Shown here piece after piece: positions 53,162 through 62,300 of a stretch of 64,000 nucleotides of DNA (position 1 is its first letter; each line of letters opens with the position of its first letter). The translations under genes were made by a program, and so were the position numbers. Below the pieces are notes generated by a model. That model did no database searches and was not told where the DNA came from. It saw nothing but the letters and a program-made list of their open reading frames with translations. Origin of the DNA: Vogesella indigofera (lineage in GTDB: Bacteria; Pseudomonadota; Gammaproteobacteria; Burkholderiales; Chromobacteriaceae); NCBI RefSeq assembly GCF_003633895.1, contig NZ_RBID01000020.1, positions 104,309-168,308 of the forward strand. Reading direction: 5' to 3'.

Positions 53162-55048
53162 TTATTCCAGCTTGGCTTTGGCTTCCGGTAGATCCTGCTC
53201 CGCCGCCTTGCGGAACCAGCCCAGCGCCAGCGCTTCGTCCTTGGCTACCCCGATTCCGTCCTGGTAAAACAGGCCCAGCCGGTACTGGGCGTCCGGCACG
53301 CCCTTGTCGGCGGCTTTCCGGTACCAGGCCAGAGCCTGAGCCACGTCCTGCTCAACCCCCCAGGCCTTCTCGTACATGCGGCCGAGATTGAACTGCGCCT
53401 GGGGCAGGCCCTGTTCGGCGGCCTTGCGGTACCAGGTCGCCGCAACCGTTGAATCGACGGCGACTCCGCGGGCATTGTTATAGATGTCTGCCAGCGCGTT
53501 CTGGGCGCGGGCGTCGCCCTGTTCCGCGGCCTTGCCGTACCAGTGCCGCGCCTGTTGCAAGTCGCGCAGTACGCCCCAGCCTTGTTCGTACATCACGCCG
53601 AGGCGGTACTGGGCAATCTGGTCGCCCTGCAGCGCCGCCTTGCGATACCAGACGACGGCCCGGTCGGTACTCGATGGCACGCCCTTGCCGGCCTCATACA
53701 TCAGCCCGATCTTGCGCTGGGCGACCGCATTGCCTTGTGACGCCGCCTGCCGCAGTTGTGCGGCAGCCAGGATGTCATCCTGGCTCAGGCCAAAGTCGTT
53801 TTCGAACAGCGCTTTGAGTTCTTGCCCGGCAAAGGGGTCACCCGCGTCTGCCGCTTTCTGGAACCAGTCAGCGGCAGCGCGAAGATCACTTTCCGCCCCC
53901 TGTCCATCCAGGTACATCCGGGCCAGACTGGCCTGGGCAAAGGCGTGACCTTGCTCGGCTGCCTTGCGAAACCAGAGGATGGCCTCCTTGTCACTTTGAG
54001 CGGTGCCAGTGCCATTCTGAAACATGGTGCCCAACGCATACTGTGCCTGCGGAAAATCCTGTTTTGCCGCTTTGAGATACCACCTCACCGCCTCGGCATG
54101 ATCTTGCGCGAGCCCCCGGCCAGTGTCGTACATGAATGCCAGGTTGTACTGCGCGCTGGCATCGCCCTGCTCGGCGGCCTTGCGAAACCAGAACGCGGCG
54201 TCCGTGTCGTTCTGTGCGATGCCACGGCCGTTCTGTAGCATTATCCCCAGGTCGTTCTGCGCTGGCGCCAGTCCCTGCTCTGCAGCCAGGCGGAACCAGA
54301 CCACGGCTTCGTTATCGTCTTGGGCTACACCCTTGCCTTCCAGGTACAGCACGCCGAGGTTGGCTTGTGCCATCGCCGATTTCTGCGCTACCCCTTTGCG
54401 CAACCAGCTCAGCGCAAGCTGGTAATCCTGCGCTACCCCTCGCCCGAGCTTGTACATGAGACCAAGATTACTCTGCGCTATGGCCACTCCCTGCTCGGCA
54501 ACCTTGCGGAACAAGGCCACGGCTGCGGCGTCATCCTGCGGAAGTCCCCGACCTTCCCGCATCATTATGGCAAGGTTGTAGTCGGCCATGAGCTGACCCT
54601 GTGCCGCCGCCTTGCGGGTCCAGACAACCGCCTCGTCGTCATTTTTGGGAGTGCCTTGGCCATTCATCAGCATCGCGCCAAGGTTTAGTTGCGCCTCGGC
54701 CTGCCCCTGTGTTGCTGCCTTGCGGAACCACGCGAGGGCCTCGGCATCGTTCTGATTTACGCCTTGGCCGTTCAGATACAGCACGGCCAGGTTGTTTTGC
54801 GCCTCGGGCATCCCTTGCGTGGCGGCCTGGCGATACCACGTCGCCGCCTTGGCAAAATCCTGTGGCACGCCGGAGCCCTTTTCGTAGCGGACACCCAGCC
54901 GGAACTGGGCATTGGCATCGCCCTGTTCGGCGGCGACCTGCTCTGCGATCTGCTCGGCGCTCTGGGCGGGGGGCGTGGTGAGGGCGGCGTGCGCGGCGGG
55001 TAACAGCAGGGCGGATATCAGCGCCGCCAACGGGGCGAGGGTTTTCAT
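53162..55048 (-). CDS. Secreted Sel1-repeat protein (first of a tandem pair)
   Basis: A 628-residue paralogue of the protein at 51277. It has the same kind of signal peptide (MKTLAPLAALISALLLPAAHAA). About fifteen Sel1-like repeats follow, for example AVVWTRKAAAQGQLMADYNLAIMMREGRG. A non-repeat stretch near 395-425 (LFENDFGLSQDDILAAAQLRQAASQ) matches that in the paralogue, which supports common origin. It should be a periplasmic scaffold. It is transcribed ahead of the second gene in the same direction, but each has its own conserved upstream region, so expression may be separate. Confidence 0.9.
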   Translation of the reverse strand: MKTLAPLAALISALLLPAAHAALTTPPAQSAEQIAEQVAAEQGDANAQFRLGVRYEKGSGVPQDFAKAATWYRQAATQGMPEAQNNLAVLYLNGQGVNQNDAEALAWFRKAATQGQAEAQLNLGAMLMNGQGTPKNDDEAVVWTRKAAAQGQLMADYNLAIMMREGRGLPQDDAAAVALFRKVAEQGVAIAQSNLGLMYKLGRGVAQDYQLALSWLRKGVAQKSAMAQANLGVLYLEGKGVAQDDNEAVVWFRLAAEQGLAPAQNDLGIMLQNGRGIAQNDTDAAFWFRKAAEQGDASAQYNLAFMYDTGRGLAQDHAEAVRWYLKAAKQDFPQAQYALGTMFQNGTGTAQSDKEAILWFRKAAEQGHAFAQASLARMYLDGQGAESDLRAAADWFQKAADAGDPFAGQELKALFENDFGLSQDDILAAAQLRQAASQGNAVAQRKIGLMYEAGKGVPSSTDRAVVWYRKAALQGDQIAQYRLGVMYEQGWGVLRDLQQARHWYGKAAEQGDARAQNALADIYNNARGVAVDSTVAATWYRKAAEQGLPQAQFNLGRMYEKAWGVEQDVAQALAWYRKAADKGVPDAQYRLGLFYQDGIGVAKDEALALGWFRKAAEQDLPEAKAKLE

Positions 55049-55137
55049 TCGGCAAGATCCTGGAGCAGTCGGCTGTGAAACAGGCGTACAGGATACGGGA
55101 AGCGCAGCTTGGGCTGAATAGATTTATGACAAAAGGC
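55049..55137 (-). repeat. Conserved upstream region of the first Sel1 gene
   Basis: Matches 53041-53123 block for block. It probably contains the promoter (ATAGATTTATGACAAAAGG region on the plus strand), and the duplication is recent. Confidence 0.8.
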
Positions 55138-55167
55138 TGCGGCCAACCTTGGACAAGGTTGGCCGCA
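55138..55167. terminator. Repeat-pair hairpin, terminator of the marR gene
   Basis: Same 30 bases as 51233-51262 (two facing copies with GGAC between). It lies between marR (minus) and the first Sel1 gene and has a T-rich tail on the plus side. Confidence 0.85.
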
Positions 55168-55245
55168 TTGTTTTTGACGCATGGGATGGTCTGGCCGGCG
55201 CGGACGCTCCGGGCCGGCCGATGATCTGCATGGCAGCGCGGCTGC

Positions 55246-55758
55246 TCAGGGCGCGGGAGCTTCCAGTACCGCCAGCAACTGGCGCAGGCCGGTGTCGAGC
55301 GCGGCATGGGGTTCGGCGGGCAGCGGGGCGAGGATGGCCGCCATATTGGCGACGTGGGCGTCCAGCGCCGCCTCGACCAGCGCCAGCCCGTCCGGGGTCA
55401 GCCGCACCAGCAGGCTGCGCGCGTCGGCCGGGTTGGGCAGCCGCTCCACCAGCCCGCGCTCGGCCAGCAGTTGCAGCTGCCGCGTCATGGTGCCGGAGGA
55501 CAGCATCAGGCTGGAGAACAGCGCGGTGGGTGCCAGGCAGTACGGCGCGCCGCTGCGGCGCAGCGTGGCCAGCACGTCGAATTCCCAGTTGCAGATGCCG
55601 TACTGGCCGAAGGTGTCGTTGAGCCGCTTTTGCAGCTGGCCGGCGCAGCGGGCCAGGCGGCCGATCAGCGCCATGTCGCGGGTGTCGAGGTCGGGCCGCT
55701 CGCGCTGCCACTGCGCGCGGATGGCGTCCACGGCGTCGGGGGTGTTCAGTGTGTCCAT
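55246..55758 (-). CDS. MarR-family transcriptional regulator
   Basis: A 170-residue MarR regulator. The winged-helix core is TFGQYGICNWEFDVLATLRRSGAPYCLAPTALFSSLMLSSGTMTRQLQLLAERGLVERLPNPADARSLLVRLTPDGLALVEAALDAH (about 48-135). It is divergent from an EamA transporter gene, with a TATCT...AGATA operator array between them, the standard layout for a MarR-controlled exporter. The start at 55758 fits a GGAG upstream. The ligand is unknown. Confidence 0.93.
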   Translation of the reverse strand: MDTLNTPDAVDAIRAQWQRERPDLDTRDMALIGRLARCAGQLQKRLNDTFGQYGICNWEFDVLATLRRSGAPYCLAPTALFSSLMLSSGTMTRQLQLLAERGLVERLPNPADARSLLVRLTPDGLALVEAALDAHVANMAAILAPLPAEPHAALDTGLRQLLAVLEAPAP

Positions 55759-55781
55759 GCCGGCTCCGGATAGCTCGTGTT

Positions 55782-55846
55782 CAAGATAAATATCTTGAGT
55801 TGAAGATAAATTGGCGATACGCTGATTATATCTTGAATGGGAGATA
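55782..55846. promoter_or_regulatory. MarR operator array between marR and the EamA gene
   Basis: CAAGATA-AA-TATCTTG (55782-55797) is a perfect palindrome. TATCT-N8-AGATA (55829-55846) is a second site. AGATAAAT motifs also repeat between. TTGAAG and GATTAT, spaced about 18 bases, lie in the same stretch as a candidate promoter of the EamA gene. Confidence 0.7.
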
Positions 55847-55854
55847 AATCCGTG

Positions 55855-56730
55855 ATGCCTGCTTCCCGCCTGTGGCGCGATACCCTGCTGACCGCCGTGG
55901 TGCCGCTGATCTGGGGTTCCACCTATCTGGTAACCACGCAATGGCTGCCGGCCGGCCTGCCGTTCAGCGCCGGCGTGCTGCGCGTGCTGCCGGCCGGCCT
56001 GCTGCTGTTGCTGTGGACGCGCCACCTGCCGCAGCGCCAGGAATGGCCACGGCTGCTGCTGCTGTCGCTGCTGAATATCGGTGCCTTCCAGGCCTTGCTG
56101 TTTGTCGCCGCCTACCGCCTGCCCGGCGGCATCGCCGCGGTGCTGGGTGCGATCCAGCCGCTGCTGATGATGGGCCTGCTGTGGGGGCTGGAGCGGCAGA
56201 CGCCGCGGCCGCTGGTGTTGCTGGCCGCCTGCGCCGGCCTTGCCGGCATGGCGGTGCTGCTGAACGCCGGCAACGCGCGCTGGGACAGCATCGGTGTGCT
56301 GGCCGCCGCCGGCGGCGCGGTGGTGATGGCGCTGGGGATGTATCTGGCGCGGCGCTGGGGCAGCAGCCTGCCCTTGCTGGCGCTGACCGGCTGGCAGCTG
56401 GCACTGGGTGGCCTGATGCTGCTGCCGGCGGCGCTGTGGCTGGATCCGCCGCTGCCGGCGCTGTCTGCGGCCAACGTGGCGGGCTACGCCTATCTGTCGC
56501 TGGTGGGCGCGCTGCTGGCCTACGGCCTGTGGTTCCGCGGCCTGCGCCTGCTGCCGCCGGTGGCGGTGTCGGCGCTGGGCCTGCTCAGCCCGGTGGCGGC
56601 GGTGATCCTGGGCTGGGTGGCGTTGGGGCAGCGCCTGCACGGCTGGACGCTGATCGGCATGGTGACGGTGCTGGCCAGCGTGCTGTGCGTGCAGCTGGCC
56701 AGCAGTCGGCGCCCGGCGCGGGCGGGGTGA
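55855..56730 (+). CDS. EamA/DMT-family transporter
   Basis: A 291-residue inner-membrane protein with ten hydrophobic helices in two repeats (LLTAVVPLIWGSTYLVTTQWLPAGLPFSAGVLRVLPAGLLLLLW; later SLVGALLAYGLWFRGLRLLPPVAVSALGLLSPVAAVILGWVALGQRL). The substrate is unknown, but divergent MarR control suggests efflux of a toxic or regulatory compound. The ATG at 55855 has GGGAG eleven bases upstream; an ATG at 55837 is possible. A repeat copy (TGCGGCCAAC) is within the gene at 56465. It ends at a strong terminator. Confidence 0.88.
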   Translation: MPASRLWRDTLLTAVVPLIWGSTYLVTTQWLPAGLPFSAGVLRVLPAGLLLLLWTRHLPQRQEWPRLLLLSLLNIGAFQALLFVAAYRLPGGIAAVLGAIQPLLMMGLLWGLERQTPRPLVLLAACAGLAGMAVLLNAGNARWDSIGVLAAAGGAVVMALGMYLARRWGSSLPLLALTGWQLALGGLMLLPAALWLDPPLPALSAANVAGYAYLSLVGALLAYGLWFRGLRLLPPVAVSALGLLSPVAAVILGWVALGQRLHGWTLIGMVTVLASVLCVQLASSRRPARAG

Positions 56731-56750
56731 GTGGCCCCGTCAGTCAGGCA

Positions 56751-56777
56751 AGCCGCCCGCCACGGGCGGCTTTTTTT
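56751..56777. terminator. Terminator between convergent genes
   Basis: AGCCGCCCG pairs with CGGGCGGCT around CCA, followed by a T7 run. Confidence 0.92.
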
Positions 56778-56848
56778 GCGTCGCCGGGGGCTGGCCGGCG
56801 CGGCGCCGGTGGCCGTCCGGGCAACGGGATACCGCACGCCTTCCGCCG

Positions 56849-57508
56849 TTATCCGGGAGACGATCCATCGTCCCGCAGCGTGATCTCCACCCGCTCCTTG
56901 CCCTTGCCGACGTTCTTGCGTTTCAGCGCGATGCGGCCAACCTCTGCGGTGCGCTGGAGGTGGGTGCCGCCGCACGGTACGCGGCCGTAGCCGGCGATTT
57001 CCCAGTAGCGACGCTCGCTCGCCGCATCGGCAAACGCGCTGGTAATGGGCAGGTTGGCCGCAATCAGCGCATCGATGCGGGCCTGCAGTGCCGGCAGCTG
57101 CGGGGTGATCGGCTGCGGCAGCGCGAAGTCGATGCGCGCCTTGTGTTCGCCGATGTGGGCGCCGATTTTCTCCACGCCGGCCAGCGTCTGGCCGATGGTT
57201 TCCAGTACCAGCTCGGCGGCGAAGTGCAGCCGCATCAGACGATAGCGCCGTGGCCAGTCGATGCGCACCGTCACCGCATCGCCGGCTTGCAGGCCGTGGC
57301 CGGCGGCCAGGGTGTAGACGATGTCGCGGCCAAGTTTTTCCGCCTGCAGCACCGGCAGGCCGGCGATGCTGCCGCTGTCGCTCTCCTGGCCGCCGCTCTC
57401 GGCGTAGAAGATGGTGGCCTGCAGCGTGACGCGCGCGCCGTCCACCGTGGCGACCTGCGTGGCCAGCTCGCACCGGTACGGGTCGTCCCAGAAGGTTTTG
57501 TGCGTCAT
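56849..57508 (-). CDS. Alanyl-tRNA editing protein (AlaX-type)
   Basis: A 219-residue stand-alone editing domain that removes Ser or Gly wrongly attached to tRNA-Ala. The metal-binding motif CxxxH is in VPCGGTHLQRTAEVGRIALKRKNVGKGKERVEITL. The usual HxxxH reads LHFAAEL (His then Glu), a variant seen in part of this family. HIGEHKARIDFALP is also conserved. The start of the GNAT gene's partner overlap (ATGA at 57505-57508) shows coupled translation with the acetyltransferase. A TGCGGCCAACCT copy is inside the gene at 56932 and another (AGGTTGGCCGCAA) at 57051. Confidence 0.88.
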   Translation of the reverse strand: MTHKTFWDDPYRCELATQVATVDGARVTLQATIFYAESGGQESDSGSIAGLPVLQAEKLGRDIVYTLAAGHGLQAGDAVTVRIDWPRRYRLMRLHFAAELVLETIGQTLAGVEKIGAHIGEHKARIDFALPQPITPQLPALQARIDALIAANLPITSAFADAASERRYWEIAGYGRVPCGGTHLQRTAEVGRIALKRKNVGKGKERVEITLRDDGSSPG

Positions 57509-57954
57509 GGCTGGGCGTGCCCACCGGCCAGGCGCTGGTAGATGTCCGGCTCCACTTTTTCCATGATGCGCTGCGGTGCGCCCAGTGCGGCAAAGCCGTA
57601 CTGCGCGTACAGGCCGTGGGCGTCAGCGGTGGCCAGCATGAAGCGGCGCAGGTTTTGCAGCAGCGGATGGGCCTGGATGTAGCTCATCAGCGCCTTGCCC
57701 ACGCCCTGGCCGCGCACGCTGTCCAGCACGAACACGTCGCCAAGGTAGGCGAAGGTGGCGAAATCGCTGATCACGCGCGCAAACGCCACCTGCCGGCCGT
57801 GCTCGTCGTAGCCGCCGATGCACAGCGCACCGTCCAGCGAGCGCTCGAAGATGTCGCGCGGCAGGCCGCGCGCCCAGTAGGATTCGCCGCTCAGGTAGCG
57901 GTACACCATGTCGCGGTCCAGCCGCTGCTTGTCGGTATCGAATGTGATGCTCAT
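57505..57954 (-). CDS. GNAT-family N-acetyltransferase
   Basis: A 149-residue acetyltransferase. The acetyl-CoA loop reads DVFVLDSVRGQGVGKALMSYIQAHP (R-G-x-G-V-G-K-A-L) and the following strand-helix is RRFMLATADAHGLYAQYGFAALGAPQRIMEKV. The N-terminal FDTDKQRLDRDMVYRYLSGESYWARGLPRDIFERSLDGALCIGGYDEHGRQVAFARVISDFATFAYLGDVFV fits the YIP/YncA-like 'SxYWARGxP' group. The substrate is unknown. It overlaps AlaX by four bases. Confidence 0.87.
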   Translation of the reverse strand: MSITFDTDKQRLDRDMVYRYLSGESYWARGLPRDIFERSLDGALCIGGYDEHGRQVAFARVISDFATFAYLGDVFVLDSVRGQGVGKALMSYIQAHPLLQNLRRFMLATADAHGLYAQYGFAALGAPQRIMEKVEPDIYQRLAGGHAQP

Positions 57955-58050
57955 GTCAGCCTCCGTTGTCGCCTGTCACGCTACTGCCGGCTGGCCGTGG
58001 CGGCAAGCGCGGTGGGCAGAACACTGTGTGAAGCGCGCTGCCAAAAGCAA

Positions 58051-58081
58051 TGCGGCCAACCCTGAACCAGGGTTGGCCGCA
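58051..58081. repeat. Inverted pair of the repeat between rarD and the GNAT gene
   Basis: TGCGGCCAACCCTG pairs with CAGGGTTGGCCGCA around AAC. It lies just after the rarD stop and may terminate it. Confidence 0.8.
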
Positions 58082-58101
58082 TGTGGTTGCCGTGCGCCGG
58101 T

Positions 58102-59010
58102 TTACGCCTGCTGCAGGCGGCGTTGCTTCCAGTAGCTGAGCAGCCCGGCGCCGGAGTACAGCGCCAGAGCGCTCCAGATCAGCGCGAAGCCGATGGCGCG
58201 GTCGTTGCCGAACGGCTCGTTATACAGCCATACCCCCAGCAACAGCTGGATGGTGGGGCCGAGGTACTGGATCAGGCCGACGGTGGCCAGTTTCAGCCGT
58301 CGCGCACCGCTGGCGAACAGCAGCAGCGGAATGGCCGTCACCACCCCGGCGCCGAGCAGCAGCAGGTCGGTGGCGGTGCCTTGCTGGCCAAAGGCACCCT
58401 GCCCCTGCCAGTTGAACCACAGCAACGCGATGGCGGCCAGCGGCGTCATCAGGAAGGTCTCCAGCGCCAGGCCTTCCAGCGAGGGCAGCGTCGCCTTTTT
58501 GCGCAGCAGGCCGTAAATGCCGAAGCTGCCGGCCAGACTCAGTGAAATCCATGGCGGGCTGCCGGCGGTCAGCGTCAGCCAGCCCACCCCCAGTGTCGCG
58601 AAGGCAACGGCGGCGGCCTGCGGCCGCGTCAGCCGCTCGCCGAGAAACAGCCGTCCCAGCAGCACGTTGACCAGCGGATTGATGAAGTAGCCGAGGCTGG
58701 CCTCCACCACGCGGCCTTCGTTGACCGCCCAGATATAGATCAGCCAGTTCAGCGACAGCATCAGCGACGATACCGCAAAGATCGCCACCCGCCGCGGATC
58801 GCGCAGTGCGGCGAGCAGCCAGCCCCAGTTGCGCTGCAGCAGCAGGATCAGCGCCACGAACACGGCTGACCACACGATGCGGTGGCACAGGATCTGCAAG
58901 GCCGGCACGTCGTGCAGCGGCTTCCAGTACAGCGGGAACAGGCCCCAGATGAAAAAGGCACCGACGGCATACAGCACGCCGCGCGAGGTTTCCTGACGGG
59001 AGGTAGACAT
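58102..59010 (-). CDS. rarD: RarD-type EamA transporter
   Basis: A 302-residue protein of the RarD group with ten hydrophobic helices. The group's landmarks are GVLYAVGAFFIWGLFPLYWKPLHDVPALQILCHRIVWSAVFVALILL, SLNWLIYIWAVNEGRVVEASLGYFINPLVNVLLGRLFLGERL and GLIQYLGPTIQLLLGVWLYNEPFG. RarD is linked to chloramphenicol sensitivity, and homologues probably export small molecules; the real substrate is unclear. ATG at 59010; a GTG nine bases upstream is an alternative, and no strong ribosome site is visible for either. Confidence 0.9.
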   Translation of the reverse strand: MSTSRQETSRGVLYAVGAFFIWGLFPLYWKPLHDVPALQILCHRIVWSAVFVALILLLQRNWGWLLAALRDPRRVAIFAVSSLMLSLNWLIYIWAVNEGRVVEASLGYFINPLVNVLLGRLFLGERLTRPQAAAVAFATLGVGWLTLTAGSPPWISLSLAGSFGIYGLLRKKATLPSLEGLALETFLMTPLAAIALLWFNWQGQGAFGQQGTATDLLLLGAGVVTAIPLLLFASGARRLKLATVGLIQYLGPTIQLLLGVWLYNEPFGNDRAIGFALIWSALALYSGAGLLSYWKQRRLQQA

Positions 59011-59021
59011 GGGAGGCACCG

Positions 59022-59038
59022 CAAAGGTTGGCCGCAGG
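59022..59038 (-). repeat. Single copy of the repeat
   Basis: CAAAGGTTGGCCGCAGG lies 11 bases upstream of rarD. Confidence 0.7.
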
Positions 59039-59199
59039 CCGGCTTGTGGCCGGTAGCGGCAGGGTCAAGGGTGCACTCTACCGCCCGCCGACTGTCTACT
59101 CAATGGCGGGGGCGGAACGCTGTGTTCTGCCGCCGCGGCCGGCCGCGCATGCTGCACTGGCACATAAGCCGCAGCTGTCGCGGCGAAACGACAATTATG

Positions 59200-59228
59200 T
59201 TGACGTTTACGTTTACGTCACCTAGTCT
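59200..59228 (+). promoter_or_regulatory. Candidate promoter with MerR-type operator
   Basis: TTGACG (59200-59205) and TAGTCT (59223-59228) are 17 bases apart. TGACGT-N8-ACGTCA lies over the -35 and spacer, and TTTACGTTTACG in the middle resembles the LiuR family motif known from branched-chain and fatty-acid catabolism genes. Confidence 0.6.
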
Positions 59229-59385
59229 GCGCCCAGTAGTCCGGCCGCCACCTGCGCGCGCCGGGCACGGCCACAAAAAGACGCCACAGGCGCTACAACT
59301 AGAGATAGAGATTGCCAGCAAGCGCCGCTCACAAGGCCGGCCTCGCCCCGTTGCCACAAGCACAGAGAATGATGGAGGAGAAACC

Positions 59386-62300
59386 ATGTCGATTCGCCAT
59401 GTCGCACTGGAAGACAAATACACGGCAGCTACCGGACAGGTATTGCTGAACGGCATCCAGGCGCTGGTGCGCCTGCCGATGATGCAGCAGGAGCGCGACC
59501 GCGCCGCCGGCCTCAATACCGCCGGCTACGTTACCGGCTACCGCGGCTCGCCGCTGGGCAACGTCGACCAGACCATGCAGAAGGCGGAGAAATACCTCAA
59601 GGCACACAATGTGGTGTTTCACCCCGGTCTCAACGAAGACCTGGCCGCCACCGCGGTATGGGGCACGCAGCAGGTCAACATGTTCGACGGCGCCAAGTAC
59701 GAAGGCGTGTACGCGCTGTGGTACGGCAAGGGCCCCGGCGTGGACCGCTCCGGCGACGTGATCAAGCACGGCAACGTGGCCGGTACCAGCAAGCACGGCG
59801 GCGTGCTGCTGATCTGCGGCGACGACCACGCCGCCAAATCCTCCACCTTCCCGCACCAGTCCGACCACATCCTCGCCGCCAGCATGATCCCGGTGCTGTC
59901 GCCGTCCGGCGTGCAGGAGGTGATCGACTACGGCCTGCACGGCTGGGCGATGAGCCGCTACTCCGGCTGCTGGGTGTCGATCAAGGCGATCACCGATACC
60001 ATCGAAAGCTCGGCGGTGGTCGACATCAGCCCGGATCGCGTCAACTGCGTGATCCCCGACGACTTCCCGCTGCCGGCCGACGGCCTGTCCATCCGCTGGC
60101 CGGACACCCCGCTGGCGCAGGAAAAGCGCGTGCTGCACCACCGCCTGTACGCGGCGCTGGCCTACGCCCGCGTCAACAAGCTCAACCACGTGACGCTGGA
60201 TTCGCCGAAGGCGCGCCTCGGCATCATCACCTGTGGCAAGTCCTATCTCGACGTGATGCAGGCGCTGGACGACCTCGGCATCGACGAGGCGCTGGCCGCC
60301 GACATCGGCCTGCGCATCTTCAAGGTGGGCATGGTGTGGCCGCTGGAGCCGGAAGGCGTGCGCGAATTCGCGCAGGGCCTGGACGAGATCCTGGTGATCG
60401 AGGAAAAACGCCAGATCATCGAATACCAGCTCAAGGAACAGCTGTACAACTGGCGCGACGACGTGCGCCCGCGCGTGGTGGGCAAGTTCGCCGAAAAAGG
60501 CGAATGGGCGCTGCCGCACGGCGACTGGCTGCTGCCGGCCGCCGGCGAGCTGACCCCGGCGATGATCGCGCGCGCCATCGCCAGCCGGCTGGCCAACATC
60601 TTCGACAGCCCGGTGATCCACGACCGCCTGAAGTTCTACGACGACAAGGAAGCGCAGCTGGTGCAGCCGCGCGAGGCGATCAACCGCATCCCGCACTACT
60701 GCTCCGGCTGTCCGCACAACACGTCGACCAAGGTGCCGGAAGGCAGCCGCGCGGTGGCCGGCATCGGCTGCCACTACATGGCGCACTGGATCGAGGGCGA
60801 CAGCACCAAGACCTTCACCCAGATGGGCGGCGAAGGCATCACCTGGCTGGGCCAGGCGCCGTTCACCACCACCAAGCACATCTTCACCAACCTCGGTGAC
60901 GGCACCTACTTCCACTCCGGCCTGCTGGCGATCCGCGCCGCGGTGGCCGGCAAGGTCAACATCACCTACAAGATCCTGTACAACGACGCGGTGGCGATGA
61001 CCGGCGGCCAGCACGTCGACGGTTATCTGGACGTGCCGATGATCACCCGCCAGGTGCACGCCGAAGGGGTTGGCCGCATCGTGATCACCAGTGACGACCC
61101 GGACAAGTACCGCACCGCGCACGGACTGAAGGAAGGCCTGGCGCCGGGGGTGGAAGTGTTCCACCGCCGCGAGCTGGACCGCATCCAGAAAGAGCTGCGC
61201 GAGCTGGAAGGCGTCACCATCCTGATCCACGACCAGACCTGTGCCGCCGAGAAGCGCCGCCGCCGCAAACGTGGCGAATTCCCCGACCCGGACCGCCGCA
61301 TCTTCATCAACGAGCGCGTGTGCGAGGGCTGTGGCGACTGCGGCAAGAAATCCGGCTGCCTGTCGGTGCTGCCGGTGGAAACCGCGCTCGGCCGCAAGCG
61401 CAAGATCGACCAGAGCAGCTGCAACAAGGACTACAGCTGCGTCGAGGGCTTCTGCCCCAGCTTTGTCAGCGTCTCCGGCGCCAAGCTGAAAAAGTCCTCC
61501 GGCGGCAACAAGGCCGGCCTTGACAGCATGAGCACGCTGCCGGATCCGAAGCTGCCGGCACTGCACGAGCCGTACGGCATCATGATTACCGGCGTCGGCG
61601 GTACCGGTGTGGTCACCATCGGCCAGGTGCTGGCGATGGCCGCCCACCTCGACAACAAGGGCATCACCGTGCTGGACATGGCCGGCCTCGCGCAGAAAGG
61701 TGGCTCGGTGTGGTCGCACGTGCGCATCGCCGACAGCCAGGACAAGCTGCACGCGGTGCGTATCGCCGCCGGCGACGCCAACCTGGTGCTGGGCTGCGAC
61801 CTGGTGGTCACCGCCGCCGAGGAAGCACTGGCCAAGATGCGCGAGGGCTTCAGCCACGTGGTGGTCAACAGCTACGAATCGCCGACCAGCGCCTTCCTGA
61901 AGAACCCGGACGTGCGTTTCCCGGCGCGGGCGATGAAGGACGCGATCATCGAATCGGTCGGCGGCAGCCACTTTGCCGAGGTCAACGCCACCCGCATCGC
62001 CACCGCGCTGATGGGCGACGGCATTGCCGCCAACATGTTCATGCTCGGCTATGCCTGGCAGCAGGGGCTGGTGCCGGTGTCGCTGGAAGCGATCATGGCC
62101 GCCGTCGAGCTGAACGGCGCCGCGGTGAAGTTCAACCAGGATGCCTTTACCTGGGGCCGCCACGCCGCGCACGACCTGCAGCGCGTGGAAACGCTGGTGT
62201 CGCCGTCGGCGGTGGTGCAATTCGTTCCACGTGAAACGGTGGACGGCGTGCTGCACCATCGCAGCAAGGAACTGGTCGCCTACCAGGACGAAAAACTGGC

